This document shows positions 42,591 to 53,667 of a stretch of 64,000 nt of DNA, piece after piece. The notes beneath the pieces are model-generated. The model made no database searches and had not been told where the DNA came from. It saw nothing but the letters and a program-made list of their open reading frames with translations. The stretch's first letter is position 1. Every line of letters begins with the position of its first letter. The stretch spans positions 6,136,278 to 6,200,277 of the forward strand of contig OZ038498.1 of NCBI GenBank assembly GCA_964036315.1, written 5' to 3'. The position numbers and the translations under genes are program-made. This stretch comes from Acanthosepion esculentum. Its lineage: Eukaryota > Mollusca > Cephalopoda > Sepiida > Sepiidae.

Positions 42591-43423
42591 CAGGGTGCGA
42601 TGGATAAATTGTCATCTAAATGACACTAAAGTGAAACTAACACCGATATCTCATTTACCAGATATATTTAATAAAATTATGCAAAAATATCTTGAAATAC
42701 TAAAGAATAAATTTATTCAATAAAATCGCCATTGGCTTCAACCACAACCTTCCAACGACTTCAGAATCTCTTGCAACTCTTCTAGACAGTCTCATTGTTT
42801 AAGTAGGTGAATGCTGCCATAATCCTTGCCTTCAGTTCATCTTTGGAGTTACAACAGTACCCCATACATAATAATCAAAGGGGGGGTTGCAGTCTGGGGA
42901 GTTAGGTTGTCAGATGTAAGGGGTGATATGGTTGCAGAAATTGTCTGACAGCTGTGACTGAGTTTGCCTGTTTGTGTGACATGGTGCAGAGTCCTGTTGC
43001 CAGACATAGTGTCTTCCAGCAGCCACCCTCTTGATCCACGTCTACCTCCTTATGACACTTGATGTAGGCGTTTGTGTTTAGTCTGAGGCCTTGTGGGAAG
43101 ATGAATGGTGGCATAACTTTGCCACCACTAGCAATCACTCCAAACACCTTCATAATCACCATTAGAGTCATCTAACTCTTTCCGGATCTTTTTCACTGTC
43201 CTTAGATTAACATCCAAACACTCTGAAATGTTCTGGCTTAAATGCCAAACAGTACAGTATGCCATTTCCAAATTTCTGGCAGAATGAATTGCATCATGGT
43301 GCTCTTTTTCTCACAGACAGTGCTCAACTGACTCTACTGTACTGTGCAGTCAATAAAAAACAAACAACACGCATGTGCAAAATTAAAAACATAAAATGGC
43401 GACAATTTACCCATTGCACCCTG
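42591..43423 (-). mobile_element. DD37D mariner (maT-like), internally deleted, both ends present
   Basis: 833 bp, with imperfect inverted termini cagggtgcgatggataaatt and its near-complement ending at 43423 (aatttacccattgcaccctg). TA lies on both sides (42589-42590, 43424-43425). On the minus strand the coding order is the N-terminal helix-turn-helix remnant (SECLDVNLRTVKKIRKELDD), joined directly to VFGVIASGGKVMPPFIFPQG, then WQQDSAPCHT (second Asp) and SPDCNPP-FDYYVWG (third Asp). With the insertion in CNPPF allowed for, spacing fits DD37D. The middle with the first Asp is absent, as in 39173-39811. Non-autonomous. Confidence 0.9.
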
Positions 43424-43624
43424 TATATTATCAATAAAATAATCAAAATTAATATTCATCTGGTATTAAAAAAATGTCTTAAAATATAATTCTACTAATT
43501 AAAAAAATTAGCACTAAATGTATATTTTGTTTTTATTAATTTGTCTTCACATAACATGCACCTTCATGTAAGTTGTCTCCTATTTTACAAGGATATTTTG
43601 TGAAAAAAATATTTAAGTATGTAA
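43424..43624. other. Nothing recognised
   Basis: AT-rich spacer. Confidence 0.5.
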
Positions 43625-43715
43625 CCTCTTTGTTTCTGTTGCTTTAAGTCCCTTCTTCATCTATGAGGAGATTGTCCAGTATTCCCTGCTATATAGGAGG
43701 ACTGATATTACATTA
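43625..43715 (-). pseudogene. LINE-A short fragment
   Basis: tgttgctttaagtcccttct, catctatgaggagattgtcc and cctgctatataggaggactg correspond, on the minus strand, to the LLYGSECWTISS-K-R region of LINE-A. About 90 bp, both ends truncated. Confidence 0.75.
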
Positions 43716-44769
43716 CTTTTTTCTTTCAGTTGCTTCAAGTTCTGTAGGGGAAGATGTATGATTTTATGCATGCAAATACAATATTGTAACAGTAGACTGG
43801 AATAAAGTAGGAAATCCTATATTGTAACTTGAATCTTCAAAGGAAAGTAATTGAAATTTTCTAAAGCGGAAAAGAAATACTGGTCCATTTGTATCAATAA
43901 GTACTGGTACATATAAACAAAACAAACTGATATCAAGCAATCAGTAAAATATAATAAACGTGAATGACTTGTAGATAGTTACAGTATATACAAAGCAAAA
44001 TATTTCACTGAATATTAGCATTAATAGACAACAAGGGAGAAAACTGAATGCATTCCAACAGAAACTGGTTTTTCAGCAAACAATGCAGACTACCATACAT
44101 AGGAAGCAGCAAAAGACTTTTTAAAAAAAAAAGGTATCATAAATGTTTCTTTAATCATCATTCACAAAACCATGGTTGTCACTCATCTGTAACATGGCTG
44201 TGTTAGGGGCAGGGCAGTTTTTTGGTACATTTAAAAATTAAAAAAAAAAACACACATCTTATGGGAAGACAAATATGGTAATATTTATGCATTTCAAAAG
44301 AGTAGCTCGTAAAAAATAAACAAAAGGAAAATTTTTAAAGTTTTTTTTCTAAGATTATTGAACTCATTTTTTTCTTCTTGCTTTTGTTGTTAATACACCA
44401 TTTCATCCAATCCATTTTACAGCCTTTTTCAAGTGCACAATTGTATAAGGAGAGAAAATTGGAGGAAGTGGAATTCATTAGCCTAAAAGACATTCTGACA
44501 ATGGAATTAACTGTATGGTGCATGTTGTTGGGAATTAGCTGAGCCAATCAGTATCTTTATTGTCATTCTTTTCTTTTTGTTGCCATTTCTGGAGAAAGTC
44601 ATATCTTTCTCTACAAATTGTACCCGTGAAGATGGCTTAAAAAACAACAGTAAAAATATTGTGTAGTCTGAACAATTCTTACAATTACAATCATTCTTCT
44701 GAAAACTGTAGAAGTTTCTGCAGGATATCTTTTGAAGAAAATTTCTTTTTTTTCATGTGCTGCGTCTCA
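43716..44769. other. AT-rich DNA, nothing recognised
   Basis: No gene, RNA or repeat that I can support. Minus-strand frame 44547-44335 has no motif. Confidence 0.5.
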
Positions 44770-44815
44770 TGGAGAGCTATGATCGTCTACAGACGTAGAC
44801 GATCATAGCTCTCCA
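44770..44815. repeat. Perfect 21-bp-arm hairpin at a LINE-A 3' end
   Basis: tggagagctatgatcgtcta... and its exact reverse complement are separated by the 4-base loop agac (arms 44770-44790 and 44795-44815). The right arm is the normal LINE-A sequence gatcatagctctccac. The left arm is an inverted copy of it. Confidence 0.95.
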
Positions 44816-45140
44816 CTATTTCCTGTCCTACGTAGTTCTTAATAAATTTTGTCTTTTTGTTTATTTCACCCAAACCCTGTTCTGCTATCCATTTAGTCAA
44901 ACTCACTAAGAATGCTATGTGTCATTTTCCTCTGCCCCTCTTGCCGTCAATCTGTCCTGTAAGTATCAGATTTTCCAAGCCCTCTTTCCTCAGTATGTGC
45001 CCAAGAAATTTCATTTGTCTCTTCCTGATGTTAAGTATAAATTTCCTTTTTGTTTCCATTTTCTCTACTAAATCTTCGATGTTGCTCAGATATTCTGTCC
45101 ATGGTATCGTCAGCATCTTTCTGAAATCTTTCTGCATGTA
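44791..45140 (-). pseudogene. LINE-A 3' end fragment
   Basis: The minus-strand frame 45137-44922 reads MLTIPWTEYLSNIEDLVEKM, ETKRKFILNIRKRQMKFLGH, ILRKEGLENLILTGQIDGKR. This is one of the best-preserved C-terminal LINE-A segments here, in one frame for about 70 residues. The final stretch to 44800 is frameshifted (LIKFVKNYVGQEIVES-like). It is 5'-truncated just after the IPWTE block. Active relatives would reverse-transcribe their own RNA and any SINE sharing the 3' end. Confidence 0.87.
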
Positions 45141-45494
45141 GGCCTTTTTTCTAATTGTCTGTTTTATTTTAGTTTAGCTGATGTTGATCTTTAAAATAAT
45201 TGAGTGCAGCAAAGTAAAGGTTAAAGATTTTGTTCTTTCCTTTTGAATATAATAATGAGATACTTCATTACTCTTTGAAAATCTATTTGATTTGATTATT
45301 TTCAGTGAGGCATTAACTTTATTATGCATTAATCTCTTCAGACTTGTTTCTTTAGCCTCTGGGCTTTTCACATCTTTGCCATGAGCTGAAGTAAAGAGTT
45401 TGGTTTGAAATTCTCAGAAAATGATTAAATACAGTAGGAACCCATTGTACCTGGGAGGGTACAGTGGATGAAACTGTGATAATATTATAATGAC
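45141..45494. other. AT-rich DNA, nothing recognised
   Basis: No gene, RNA or repeat that I can support. Confidence 0.5.
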
Positions 45495-45812
45495 GATATT
45501 TACAATATTTTCATTGTTCGGGCTGTTGTCCTCATCTTTGTTGTCATATTCATGATGTTTCGGCCTTTGTATGCTCCGGCTTTCTTCAGGTGATATATGT
45601 TCGAATTTTGAACTGAACCCTTTATTTCATCCACACGAGTAGATTGTTCTAGTCCATGTGCCATGCCTTTTTTGTTTTTTTTTTCAGTTTAGTTTCTCAA
45701 CTCTCCAAGATTTTGTTCACCGCTGCTGTGACTAGGTATTGAACTCATAACTCTTTGGGTAAAGTCACTGGATTACTTCAAAGAATGCTTTTATCCACTA
45801 GGCCATGTGTTT
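45495..45812 (-). repeat. SINE family 1, full copy (minus)
   Basis: The rev. comp. runs from the head (ggccatgtgttt, rev. comp. aaacacatggcctagtggat) through the body to the tail (tcctcatctttgttgtcata, tgtttcggcctttgtatgct). It is diverged from the others and closest to the 29.3-kb copy in its head. Confidence 0.87.
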
Positions 45813-45827
45813 TTCAATCTGATTTCA

Positions 45828-46093
45828 CAGCAGAGGTGAATGAAAATGTGGAGAGTTGAGTCACTAAACTGAAAATATCCAAAAAAGGCATAGCATGTGG
45901 AACTAGTACAGTTTATCCCGGTGGATGAAATAAAAGGTGCGATTTGAAATTCCAATGTATATCACCTGAAGAAGGTTGGAGCGTACAATGGCCGAAATGT
46001 GAACATGACAATAAAGATGAGGACAGCAGTTCGAACAGTGTAAATAGTGTAAATTAGTTAAAATACTTCATCTCAGAAATATAGACAGATATG
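45828..46093 (+). repeat. SINE family 1, body and tail (plus)
   Basis: gagagttgagtcactaaact, ggcatagcatgtggaactag, tatatcacctgaagaaggtt and caataaagatgaggacagca, ending catctcagaaatatagacag. The tRNA head is missing. It begins 15 bp after the head of an opposite copy, giving a near-perfect inverted pair over about 250 bp. Confidence 0.87.
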
Positions 46094-46695
46094 CAATGAA
46101 GATATTGACATTTGTCCAAATAGATCATTTTTTTTTTTTTTTTTTAAATTATTTAATTGTTTATTTTATGCCAACTTATTATTTCTTTTTATCACCTCAC
46201 TCTGGATCAATATATTTTTCAATGATGAGAGCAAATAGGATGCCATTGGAATTGAAGTAACTTGAGCTCACATTCAACACCTTATGAGTTTGTCTTTGAT
46301 GAACTCTGTTGCCTTCACCACTTTGGCCATTTCCCAAACAGTAAATTTACTCTTTGACCACATTTATATTTCTCTTTTCTTCTCTTTTTTTAACCTTTAA
46401 AAAACATTTTACTACATTTTGATATTTATTGAAAAAAGAAAACAAAATACCAAGAATGAAGAATTGTCACTTAAATTATCACCATTATATGTCAATGGGG
46501 AGGGGATGCTTCAGATTTGATTTTATAGGAGGTCGAACACAGTTTGCAAGAGAACATATATCGATTTATATTGTGCAAGTTTGACTAGATTAGTTTCTGT
46601 CTACTCATGTGTACCAATTTCTCTTTCTCCAAAAGAGGCACAATTACAATCACCTTCTTTCTCTATCTATACACACACACACACACACATCACTC

Positions 46696-46747
<52 letters not shown>

Positions 46748-46972
46748 GTAATTTATCTACATCAATAAAACTTCAGAATAATGATGAAAAAAGAATATAT
46801 TATTTTATACAACAGATATTTTTTAGTCAGTTTTCAAGTTAACTGACAAGTATATCAGATTACAGAATTATTGATCCGCCTCTCTGTCTCTCATATACAC
46901 ACACACACACACACACACACAGCATTCCTTCATTGATATGTTTTTATATTCTCTCTCTCCTCTTCCCTCTTT

Positions 46973-47020
<48 letters not shown>

Positions 47021-48498
47021 TACCTCCACTTGTCACTGAAAAAACAGTGTATCATGATGAAAAAAGCCCCCAAATGTAATATAAACAAACTTTTATCGTC
47101 AAAATGTTTATTATTTTATTGAATTTTTTAATAATTTCTAACATGTTTGAAATTTTGGTTAAAAATCTTGTTATTTTTATGTTAGTGACCTACATAATAT
47201 TTACAATTGTTTTAGCGCTTTTTTTTTTTCTGGTGAAAAACATTGATTTAGAAATTGTTGGATTTTAATGAAACTTTCAGGACTTATTCACAAATGAGTG
47301 AAATTATATTTGAAATTTTTTTTTTTTTTGAAAATCTTGGCAAAAATTAATTTTTATATTTGTTACACCCCCTCCCCATACTTAATTTCATGAAATTTCA
47401 ATCTCAAAATTTGTTTTATTAGTTAAAAGCAGGACTCCTTGGAGAATGTAAATCATCAATTTTATTTTATTTTTATTTTTTTAAACTACTGCTCATTTCC
47501 TGAAAATTTTCTCATGGGTAAAATAAAAATTGCAATAAAACTATGACATTATTTAATTAGAAAAGCATTTAATTGCTTTAATAAATAAGATTTATTAAGG
47601 ACACTATTATCTTAATTGAAAATTTTTTTTCAATGTATAATGAATTTTTACAACAATTGTTTTCATTTTTTGTTTAAATTTTAATTATGATAATTTATAA
47701 TATATAAATCATTTAAAATTCTACATTACTTTCATCTGGTTAGGTGATATTGTTATTAAGTGAAAATTATATTTACTAATCAAAAATTGAAAAGCTTAAT
47801 GTAAAGTATTTTGCTTCAGGATTTTTAAAATAATTAAAAAGTTTTTTTATGTAATTAAAATATTACATTACATGCCCTTGACTATAGTAAATTTAAATTC
47901 AACATTCCTAAAATTAGATTATGGAGAATGTTTTCCAACATTTTTAAGATTACTGAGTACTTAAAAATTATATCAAAAAGGTGCTCACCTGTCATTTTCT
48001 TAAATTATTATGTTTTAATAGAGAAAGTCTCTGTAGAACAACAAATAAATCTGTCAACACTTTATCAAAGCCTATTCAGTGATCTACAAGTGACCGGGAC
48101 AAGTGCATAATCACTGCTACTATTTGTTTTAAAAATCCATTTCTCTGTTATTTTAAACTTAAAATAAATAATATTTTTTTTTCGAATCAGATCATTATAC
48201 TTTAAATCAGCTATTTTTCCTCGAATAAAGTTTCAGAAAAATATATTTTATTTTTGGAAAATTTTTAAAACTGAGAATTAACTTTTGTTTACAAATGTGT
48301 CAAAAATTTTAAATGATTCTGTAAGTGACCAAAAGTTGAGATTCCAATCAATATAATTTCTATTTAAAATACACCAGGGTATTTTGCTTACTGGAAATAG
48401 TAAATTTAATCATTTTACCTTCAATTAAAGCTAAGAAGAAAGCTTCAAAAATGATTTTTCATTTTCCAAAATTATTATTGTAAACAGTATTAAATGTA
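46094..48498. other. AT-rich DNA with microsatellites
   Basis: Holds (AC)n near 46671-46689 and 46896-46921, (TA)n at 46700-46739 and 46979-47018, and T-runs. From about 47020 to 48110 the DNA is very AT-rich. It starts near cctccacttgtcactg and has gggacaagtgcat near its end, which hints at a decayed inverted-terminus element, but the match is weak. No gene. Confidence 0.45.
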
Positions 48499-48955
48499 TC
48501 AGGCCGGTAAATGTTATGTAATACTGTTTATAATAAAACAGAGCATTTGCTTAAATACTTGTATCTATAAAAAGAACGTTAAACATAATATAAATGTCTT
48601 TAATAAATTGTCGGACAATGTCCAATTCTAAAATATATGACGTCATTTGTTTACATTTGATACGCTAGAGCAGATATGAATAGAAGAGATTCATGGAGGA
48701 TTTAAGTTTAAAGATAGTAAAATCGACCTTGCTAACCAGACGCTGCTCTGTGGCCGAAAGGTTAAGGCACATCACGCGAAATGATGGTTCCGTATAGGAT
48801 ACAGGTTCGATTCCTGTCGGAGAGCGATAATTTTCTATGAAAATTTCTCGGACATTCAGGCCGGTAAATGTTATTTAATACTGTTTATAATAAAACAGAG
48901 CATTTGCTTAAATACTTGTATCTATAAAAAGAACGTTAAACATAATATAAATGTC

Positions 48956-48962
<7 letters not shown>
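48499..48962. repeat. 107-bp direct repeats enclosing a 250-bp interior
   Basis: Copies at 48499-48605 and 48856-48962 start tcaggccggtaaatgtta and end aaatgtctttaata. I see one mismatch over 107 bp, so the duplication is recent. The interior contains a TGACGTCA palindrome near 48637 and a tRNA-Ser-like sequence. The second copy runs into (TA)n. The unit could be a partial tandem duplication of 357 bp or a very small terminal-repeat element. Confidence 0.9.
48745..48826 (+). tRNA. tRNA-Ser(CGA)-like, probably a pseudogene
   Basis: The sequence reads in cloverleaf order. The acceptor start is gctctg, with gagagc on the 3' side. The D arm is ggccgaaaggttaaggc, the class-II form seen in tRNA-Ser and tRNA-Leu. 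The anticodon stem catca/tgatg encloses loop cgcgaaa. A variable arm follows (gttccgtataggat), then a perfect T arm acagg-ttcgatt-cctgt with B-box. The anticodon would be CGA (Ser). Against function: position 33 is G instead of the near-invariant T, and the acceptor stem is one base short with a mismatch. A diverged tRNA gene, pseudogene or SINE head are all possible. Confidence 0.5.
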
Positions 48963-48997
<35 letters not shown>

Positions 48998-49027
48998 ATT
49001 TTTATATATCTGTTTCTTTCTTCTTAA

Positions 49028-49059
<32 letters not shown>

Positions 49060-49619
49060 CTGTGTTTCTCTCTGTGCATGTAGAGAGACGTAGTGAAATA
49101 TTCTTATATGATCATTTTGTATATTTTTTTTCTCACTTTGATTATTTTATATTTTGTTCTTTTTATTTTTTGCATGCTGTTTTTTATTTAGTCAATTTCT
49201 TTTCATCTCTAATTGTTTTTTCAATTGAGTAGATCTTGGAATTCATTTCTATTAAATCTTGGACTCTTCCCAGTAAACTATTGATTTTTTTTTTTTTTTT
49301 TTGAAGTCTGAGTTTATTTTTTGGCTGGCATTGACAAATGAAGTGACCTTTCTAAGGAACTTCCTGCTTATTGACTTCATCCTCCCGTGTCTTTTGTCAT
49401 GGCACTACCGTCTTTGGTTTTAGGTTGCATGTAAAATTAGTTTCCCATTTGTATTAGCACTACTCATCTTGCAAGATTTTGAATCAAGATAAATATCAGA
49501 TTTTTACTTAGAATCTTCTCTTTTGAGAATGTTAGAAAAGCATTATCATTTAGCAAAATTATTTATTGGCTAAATCATTCATTTCTGGTTTTCATGCAAA
49601 AATGTCTTCTCTCTCTCTT

Positions 49620-49660
<41 letters not shown>

Positions 49661-49764
49661 ATAATAATGGTACAATATGGTAATTGGTATGGAATTTCCA
49701 GGAGGATATAGATCCAGGAAGAGGTCTGTGTCAAAAGTCAGAGCAAAATTATTATTAATTAAAG
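48963..49764. other. Microsatellite-rich DNA, nothing else recognised
   Basis: (TA)n/(TG)n mixtures at 48958-48996 and 49030-49060, (TA)n at 49619-49664 just before the hairpin, and a T-run near 49286-49302. No gene. Confidence 0.5.
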
Positions 49765-49950
49765 GATATCAAACTCTTAAAATCCCATGGGTAATAATTT
49801 TTATTTCTTGAGAGCTCTAAAAAACAGCAGCACTCAATCTTCAAGACCTACAATTCGGATTTATTTGTAGGTCATGAAGTTTAAGAGCTGCTGTTTTTTA
49901 GAGCTCTCATGAAATAAAAAATATTACCCATGAGATTTTAAGTGTTTGAT

Positions 49951-49953
<3 letters not shown>
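49765..49953. repeat. Long hairpin, 89-bp arms, 11-base loop
   Basis: Left arm 49765-49853 and right arm 49865-49953 are reverse complements at about 90% identity (gatatcaaactcttaaaatc against attttaagtgtttgatatt; gagagctctaaaaaacagca against gctgctgttttttagagctc). The hairpin is bracketed by (TA)n at 49619-49664 and 49955-50003. There are no frames and no known terminal motif. Confidence 0.93.

Positions 49954-49954
<1 letters not shown>

Positions 49955-50003
<49 letters not shown>
49955..50003. repeat. (TA)n microsatellite
   Basis: About 24 TA units directly after the hairpin. Confidence 0.95.
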
Positions 50004-50007
<4 letters not shown>

Positions 50008-50239
50008 AAACGTTTTTTAATATCGAATGAAATAATACTTAATGTTTTCTAAAATGACTCACAAGTGATTCCTTTTATTAATGGTGTAATATTTATTTTT
50101 CTGAAAGAATATAATTCTTTCAATAGTTTGGAGATTATCAGAGTGATAGCGTCTTTTGGAAAAAATTAATATTAACAAAAAAGTTCATAAAGAAGAATAA
50201 AAAGAATTTTTTTTCTTTGAATCTGGAAAGGATCAAAGA

Positions 50240-50690
50240 AATGTTTTGTTATTGGTTCTGACTTGGCATCTCAACTTCAGTCACTTTCTCACTGCTGTAC
50301 CATAGGTTCCCTGTTTTTTCCATAAATACTTTCATGGTGTTTGTTTGGATGAAATCTCCACAATGGTCCCTAGACTTTATGAAGTTAAGTGCAGTACTAC
50401 ATTGGGTACAAAATCTCATCATTTTACAGTTGTAATGGCAAGATGTAACTGCAAGTTCTATGCTAACGGTTTCTTCTCTCACACTTCTTGCTTGTGGAAC
50501 TCAAATTTTTGCTTTCAGTTAACATTGCATTTAAACTTTTGAAGAGCAATGTCAATCATTGTCTTTTGTCTTCTTAGTTCCTGTTTTTTTGTTTTGTTCT
50601 CTCTCCTTGTGTTTTTTTGTTTTTTCTCATATTTGTTCACATTCAGTAACTCCTTAGTGTCTTTATTGCTTTGTTTCGGGTGAAATGTTT
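50240..50690 (+). pseudogene. LINE-B 3' end fragment
   Basis: Plus-strand remnant. tctcaacttcagtcactttc (LQSLSHCC block), accataggttccctg, then LVPRLYEVKCSTTLGTKSHHF in frame 50345-50542, and the FFSHTSCLWNSNFCFQLTLH end. The 3' UTR contains tttattgctttgtttcgggt and then gaaatgtttaaaaa. 5'-truncated and frameshifted. Same architecture as 9606-10163, ending in A-rich DNA rather than (TA)n. Confidence 0.83.
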
Positions 50691-51670
50691 AAAAAAAATT
50701 GATAAAAAATAACTTTTTAGTATAAGAGTTTGAAATCAAGTTTGATCATGTAGACTTTAACGATGTTCCAAACCTTGTGCCAAACTTCTATTAATAAAGT
50801 GTGACTTGAATCTATCAAATAATATATAAATTTTTCTGCATAATCTACATATATTTGTTTTATATATGCACTGTGTTTATACCAACATCATTTGGAGTGT
50901 GTGTGAGCAAGCAACAGATACAAATGTATGTAGACTATAATATACATGCACACTCTGATGCTCTATTCTCAATTGTGGAACTTTAATCTTTTACAGTCTT
51001 TATCTCTTTTCTTGAGCTGAAAGCATTTGGTTGTTAACCCCTAATTATATTACAGGGGGGACATGGCATCTGGTTCATTTCATATACTGGCAGTTAAACA
51101 GTTGCTGTTGCCTGGAAATAAGAGAGAAGACAAAAAAAAAAATTACATACTTATTCTCCTGCATGCTTCCCCACTGTCCTGTCTTTGATTCCAGAGTGTT
51201 TCATAATACTGCTGGAATTTGATTTCTCATTCCATGTAATTGGATTGGCTGAAATACAATCATTCCCATTTCCCTCTGCAAATGCACAAGTGTGCTTGGC
51301 CATTTGTAGTACTTCTTTAATATTTCCAGGGTTATGTCAAAATTATGATTTCCTTGGACACATATGTTGTCTTGAAGGCGCCATGCGACGTCCTTGTAGT
51401 ACTGAAATTATACTAGACATACTTGCCTGTGTTTTGTAATGACTCATTCGATTTTCATTATTATTATTATTATTCATTTATTATCTAAATCTTATAACCA
51501 AATAGTAAATGTAGGAATGTAAATTATGATTTCAAATTAATAAGTCAAGACATTACTCTTGAATTACAAGACAGTGCTGAAAAGTTATCAGCCCAACCAA
51601 GAAGGGATTAAAAAACAATTTTCTAATCTTTAGAAAGTGTCTTACATGTAAACGGACTTTATATGCTTTT
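50691..51670. other. Nothing firmly recognised
   Basis: Contains one stretch (about 51325-51440) that looks slightly exon-like, discussed as a finding. Otherwise AT-rich with an (ATT)n run near 51460-51475. Confidence 0.4.
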
Positions 51671-51905
51671 ATTTATCATTTCACACCATGCAAGGTAATA
51701 AAGCCAATAAGACACAAAGTGTTAGTGAAAAAATAAGGGAGAAAAAAAAAAAGAACATTATTAAAAAGAGAGAACAATAAAAAGCAAGAATTAAGAACAA
51801 ATGATAACACTTGACATTGCATTTAAATTTTTGAAGAACAAATTTAATTGAAAAGCCAGAAGAGAGCTCCACAAGCGAGAAGTGCGAGAGAAGGTATTCA
51901 TGTGC
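51671..51905 (-). pseudogene. LINE-B 3' end fragment
   Basis: Minus strand: the rev. comp. of atttatcatttcacaccatg and gcaaggtaataaagccaata is the LINE-B 3' UTR. Upstream (higher coordinates) gives SGALLAFQLN-FFKNLNAMSS, the FK-N-N block that ends the protein. The coding part is only about 40 residues, with frameshifts and an A-run near 51738-51755. Confidence 0.75.
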
Positions 51906-52160
51906 TTAATTTTGATAACACTATTATTTCATATAGTCTGATCGTGCATAATGATCAACTAAATCACACGCATACAATTTATTGTCTATCTTCTTTTCCT
52001 GTATCTCTTATCTAAATTGGGCAGGACCCTGTCAAGGTTGACTATAAGGGTAACAGCATAAATGAGCTTTCATTCACTCTTTTATCAACTATTACAGAAT
52101 TTTGATTTTCTAAATTCATTATCTTATTTTAGTGTCTTTAACGAACCCACCCTGTTCTTG
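51906..52160. other. Nothing recognised
   Basis: Spacer between LINE-B and LINE-A fragments of opposite orientation. Confidence 0.45.
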
Positions 52161-52635
52161 TCTTATTTTGGGTCTGATTCTGCTGTGCAATCCTCCTATA
52201 TGTTATTGAATGCTGGACAATCTCCTCACAGATGAAGAAAAGACTTGAAACAGCAGAAATGTGGTTCTACAGAAGGATGCTGAGAGTACCATGGACTGAA
52301 CATGTGAGAAACAATATAGTTCTAGAGACAAAGGAAACAAAAAGGATATTTATACTTAAAATCAGGAAGAGATAAGGTGAAATTTATAGGGCACATAATG
52401 AGGAAAGGGGGCATAGAAAATTGGATACTCACAAGACAGATTTGAAGGCAAGAGGGATAGAGGAAAACAGCACATAACATACCTGGCCAGCTTGAATGAT
52501 GGATGGCAGAGCTGGGTTTGGGCAAGATAGCAAAAAGACAGAATTTATTAAGAGCTACAAAGGACAGGAAATTGTGGAGAGCAATGGTTGCCAATATCCT
52601 GGAGGGACATGGCACATAAAAGAAGGAATTTATTA
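52161..52635 (+). pseudogene. LINE-A C-terminal half and 3' end
   Basis: Plus-strand copy: ILLYVIECWTISSQMKKRLE, then ETAEMWFYRRMLRVPWTEHV (atgtggttctacagaaggat), ETKETKRIFILKIRK, KFIGHIMRKGGIENWILTRQ, a broken middle, and RATKDRKLWRAMVANILEGH before a TAA. The 3' end is gacatggcacataaaagaag. The order agrees with 4190-5236. The start is truncated downstream of YADD. At least two frameshifts and an internal stop (KRR-G region near 52372). Confidence 0.87.
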
Positions 52636-53667
52636 TCTTAGCAAACCAAAATCTTGGTACTTGTATTGAAGATAAAAATCAAAAATTACTTTAAAGTAGT
52701 TTATCTTTTCAGTGTGTATTTATCCTTTGAGCAGACTTTTATGTACCTGAAAATATTGGAAAAGTGTTCGAGAATGTATTAAAGATAAATATGTTAAGTA
52801 GCAATGTGTGGTTGAAGACGAGACCAATGTTGTATGGCTTGGGGTCTGTAGAAAGTGATTTGTGGTTCCTTTACCTCCCTCTTCTCTCCATCACAACTGC
52901 ATTGACTTATTCACTGCAACCTGCATGTTATTTGTTATACTACATGTGTTCGCTTATTTGCCTGACAGAGAGCAGGCAAAAACCACTTAAGAAATGCTTT
53001 TCTTCAGAATACAGAGAAAGAGAAGTCTGTGTATAATGCCAGTGCTATTAAATCTCTTCTGTAACTGGGACTCGGGCAAAACCCACTTTAACTACTTTCA
53101 CCTCTCTGACCTTAGTTTTATTCACCTTCCCTTCATCTGTTGACATTATTACGTAGAGTGAAATTTCAAGGGGGAACTACCTTGATTGAATCTAGATTAA
53201 GGGAGATGAATGGATGCCGGTGGGTTATATTAAAACACGACGATCGAAAGCATATTGCTTTTCTTTTCTCTCTTGGTTGTATTTTTGTGTATCGGCTGTC
53301 AGCTTTGTATTCCTTTCAGAGATCTGAATTTGATGTTGATATACAAGATTATGAATTTGCATGGAAAGGATTCCAAGTTTGAAGGAATAGAATAATCCTC
53401 CTTCTTGCTTTCAATTAGCAGTCAGCTGCATACATGATCACTGGTATGAAATCAACAAAAAAGAAACATTCTTATACAGGTTTACGTTTATTAGAATAGA
53501 CAAACACCTTTCAGTCTGGCTTCTCAAGTAATTCTTGACTTTTTTTTTTCTCCTTTGTGAGACATAATTTCAATTACTTTGGTCATTTGCTTGGAAACAT
53601 AATGAAATAAGCTTATTGCTATCAACATTTTGCAAACTGTCATAAACTATATACTTATTCTACATGC
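52636..53667. other. Nothing recognised
   Basis: Includes short plus-strand frames at 52764-53036 and 53140-53382 without known motifs. Base composition is a little less AT-rich near 53040-53250. No splice signals that convince me. Confidence 0.4.

Noticed and set aside
47020..48110. 1.1-kb AT-rich DNA transposon with cacttgtc-type ends
   Set aside because: Only a handful of terminal bases agree in inverted orientation and no target duplication is evident.
53140..53382. 80-residue plus-strand gene
   Set aside because: No recognisable domain, no upstream promoter or splice evidence; frame length is within chance.
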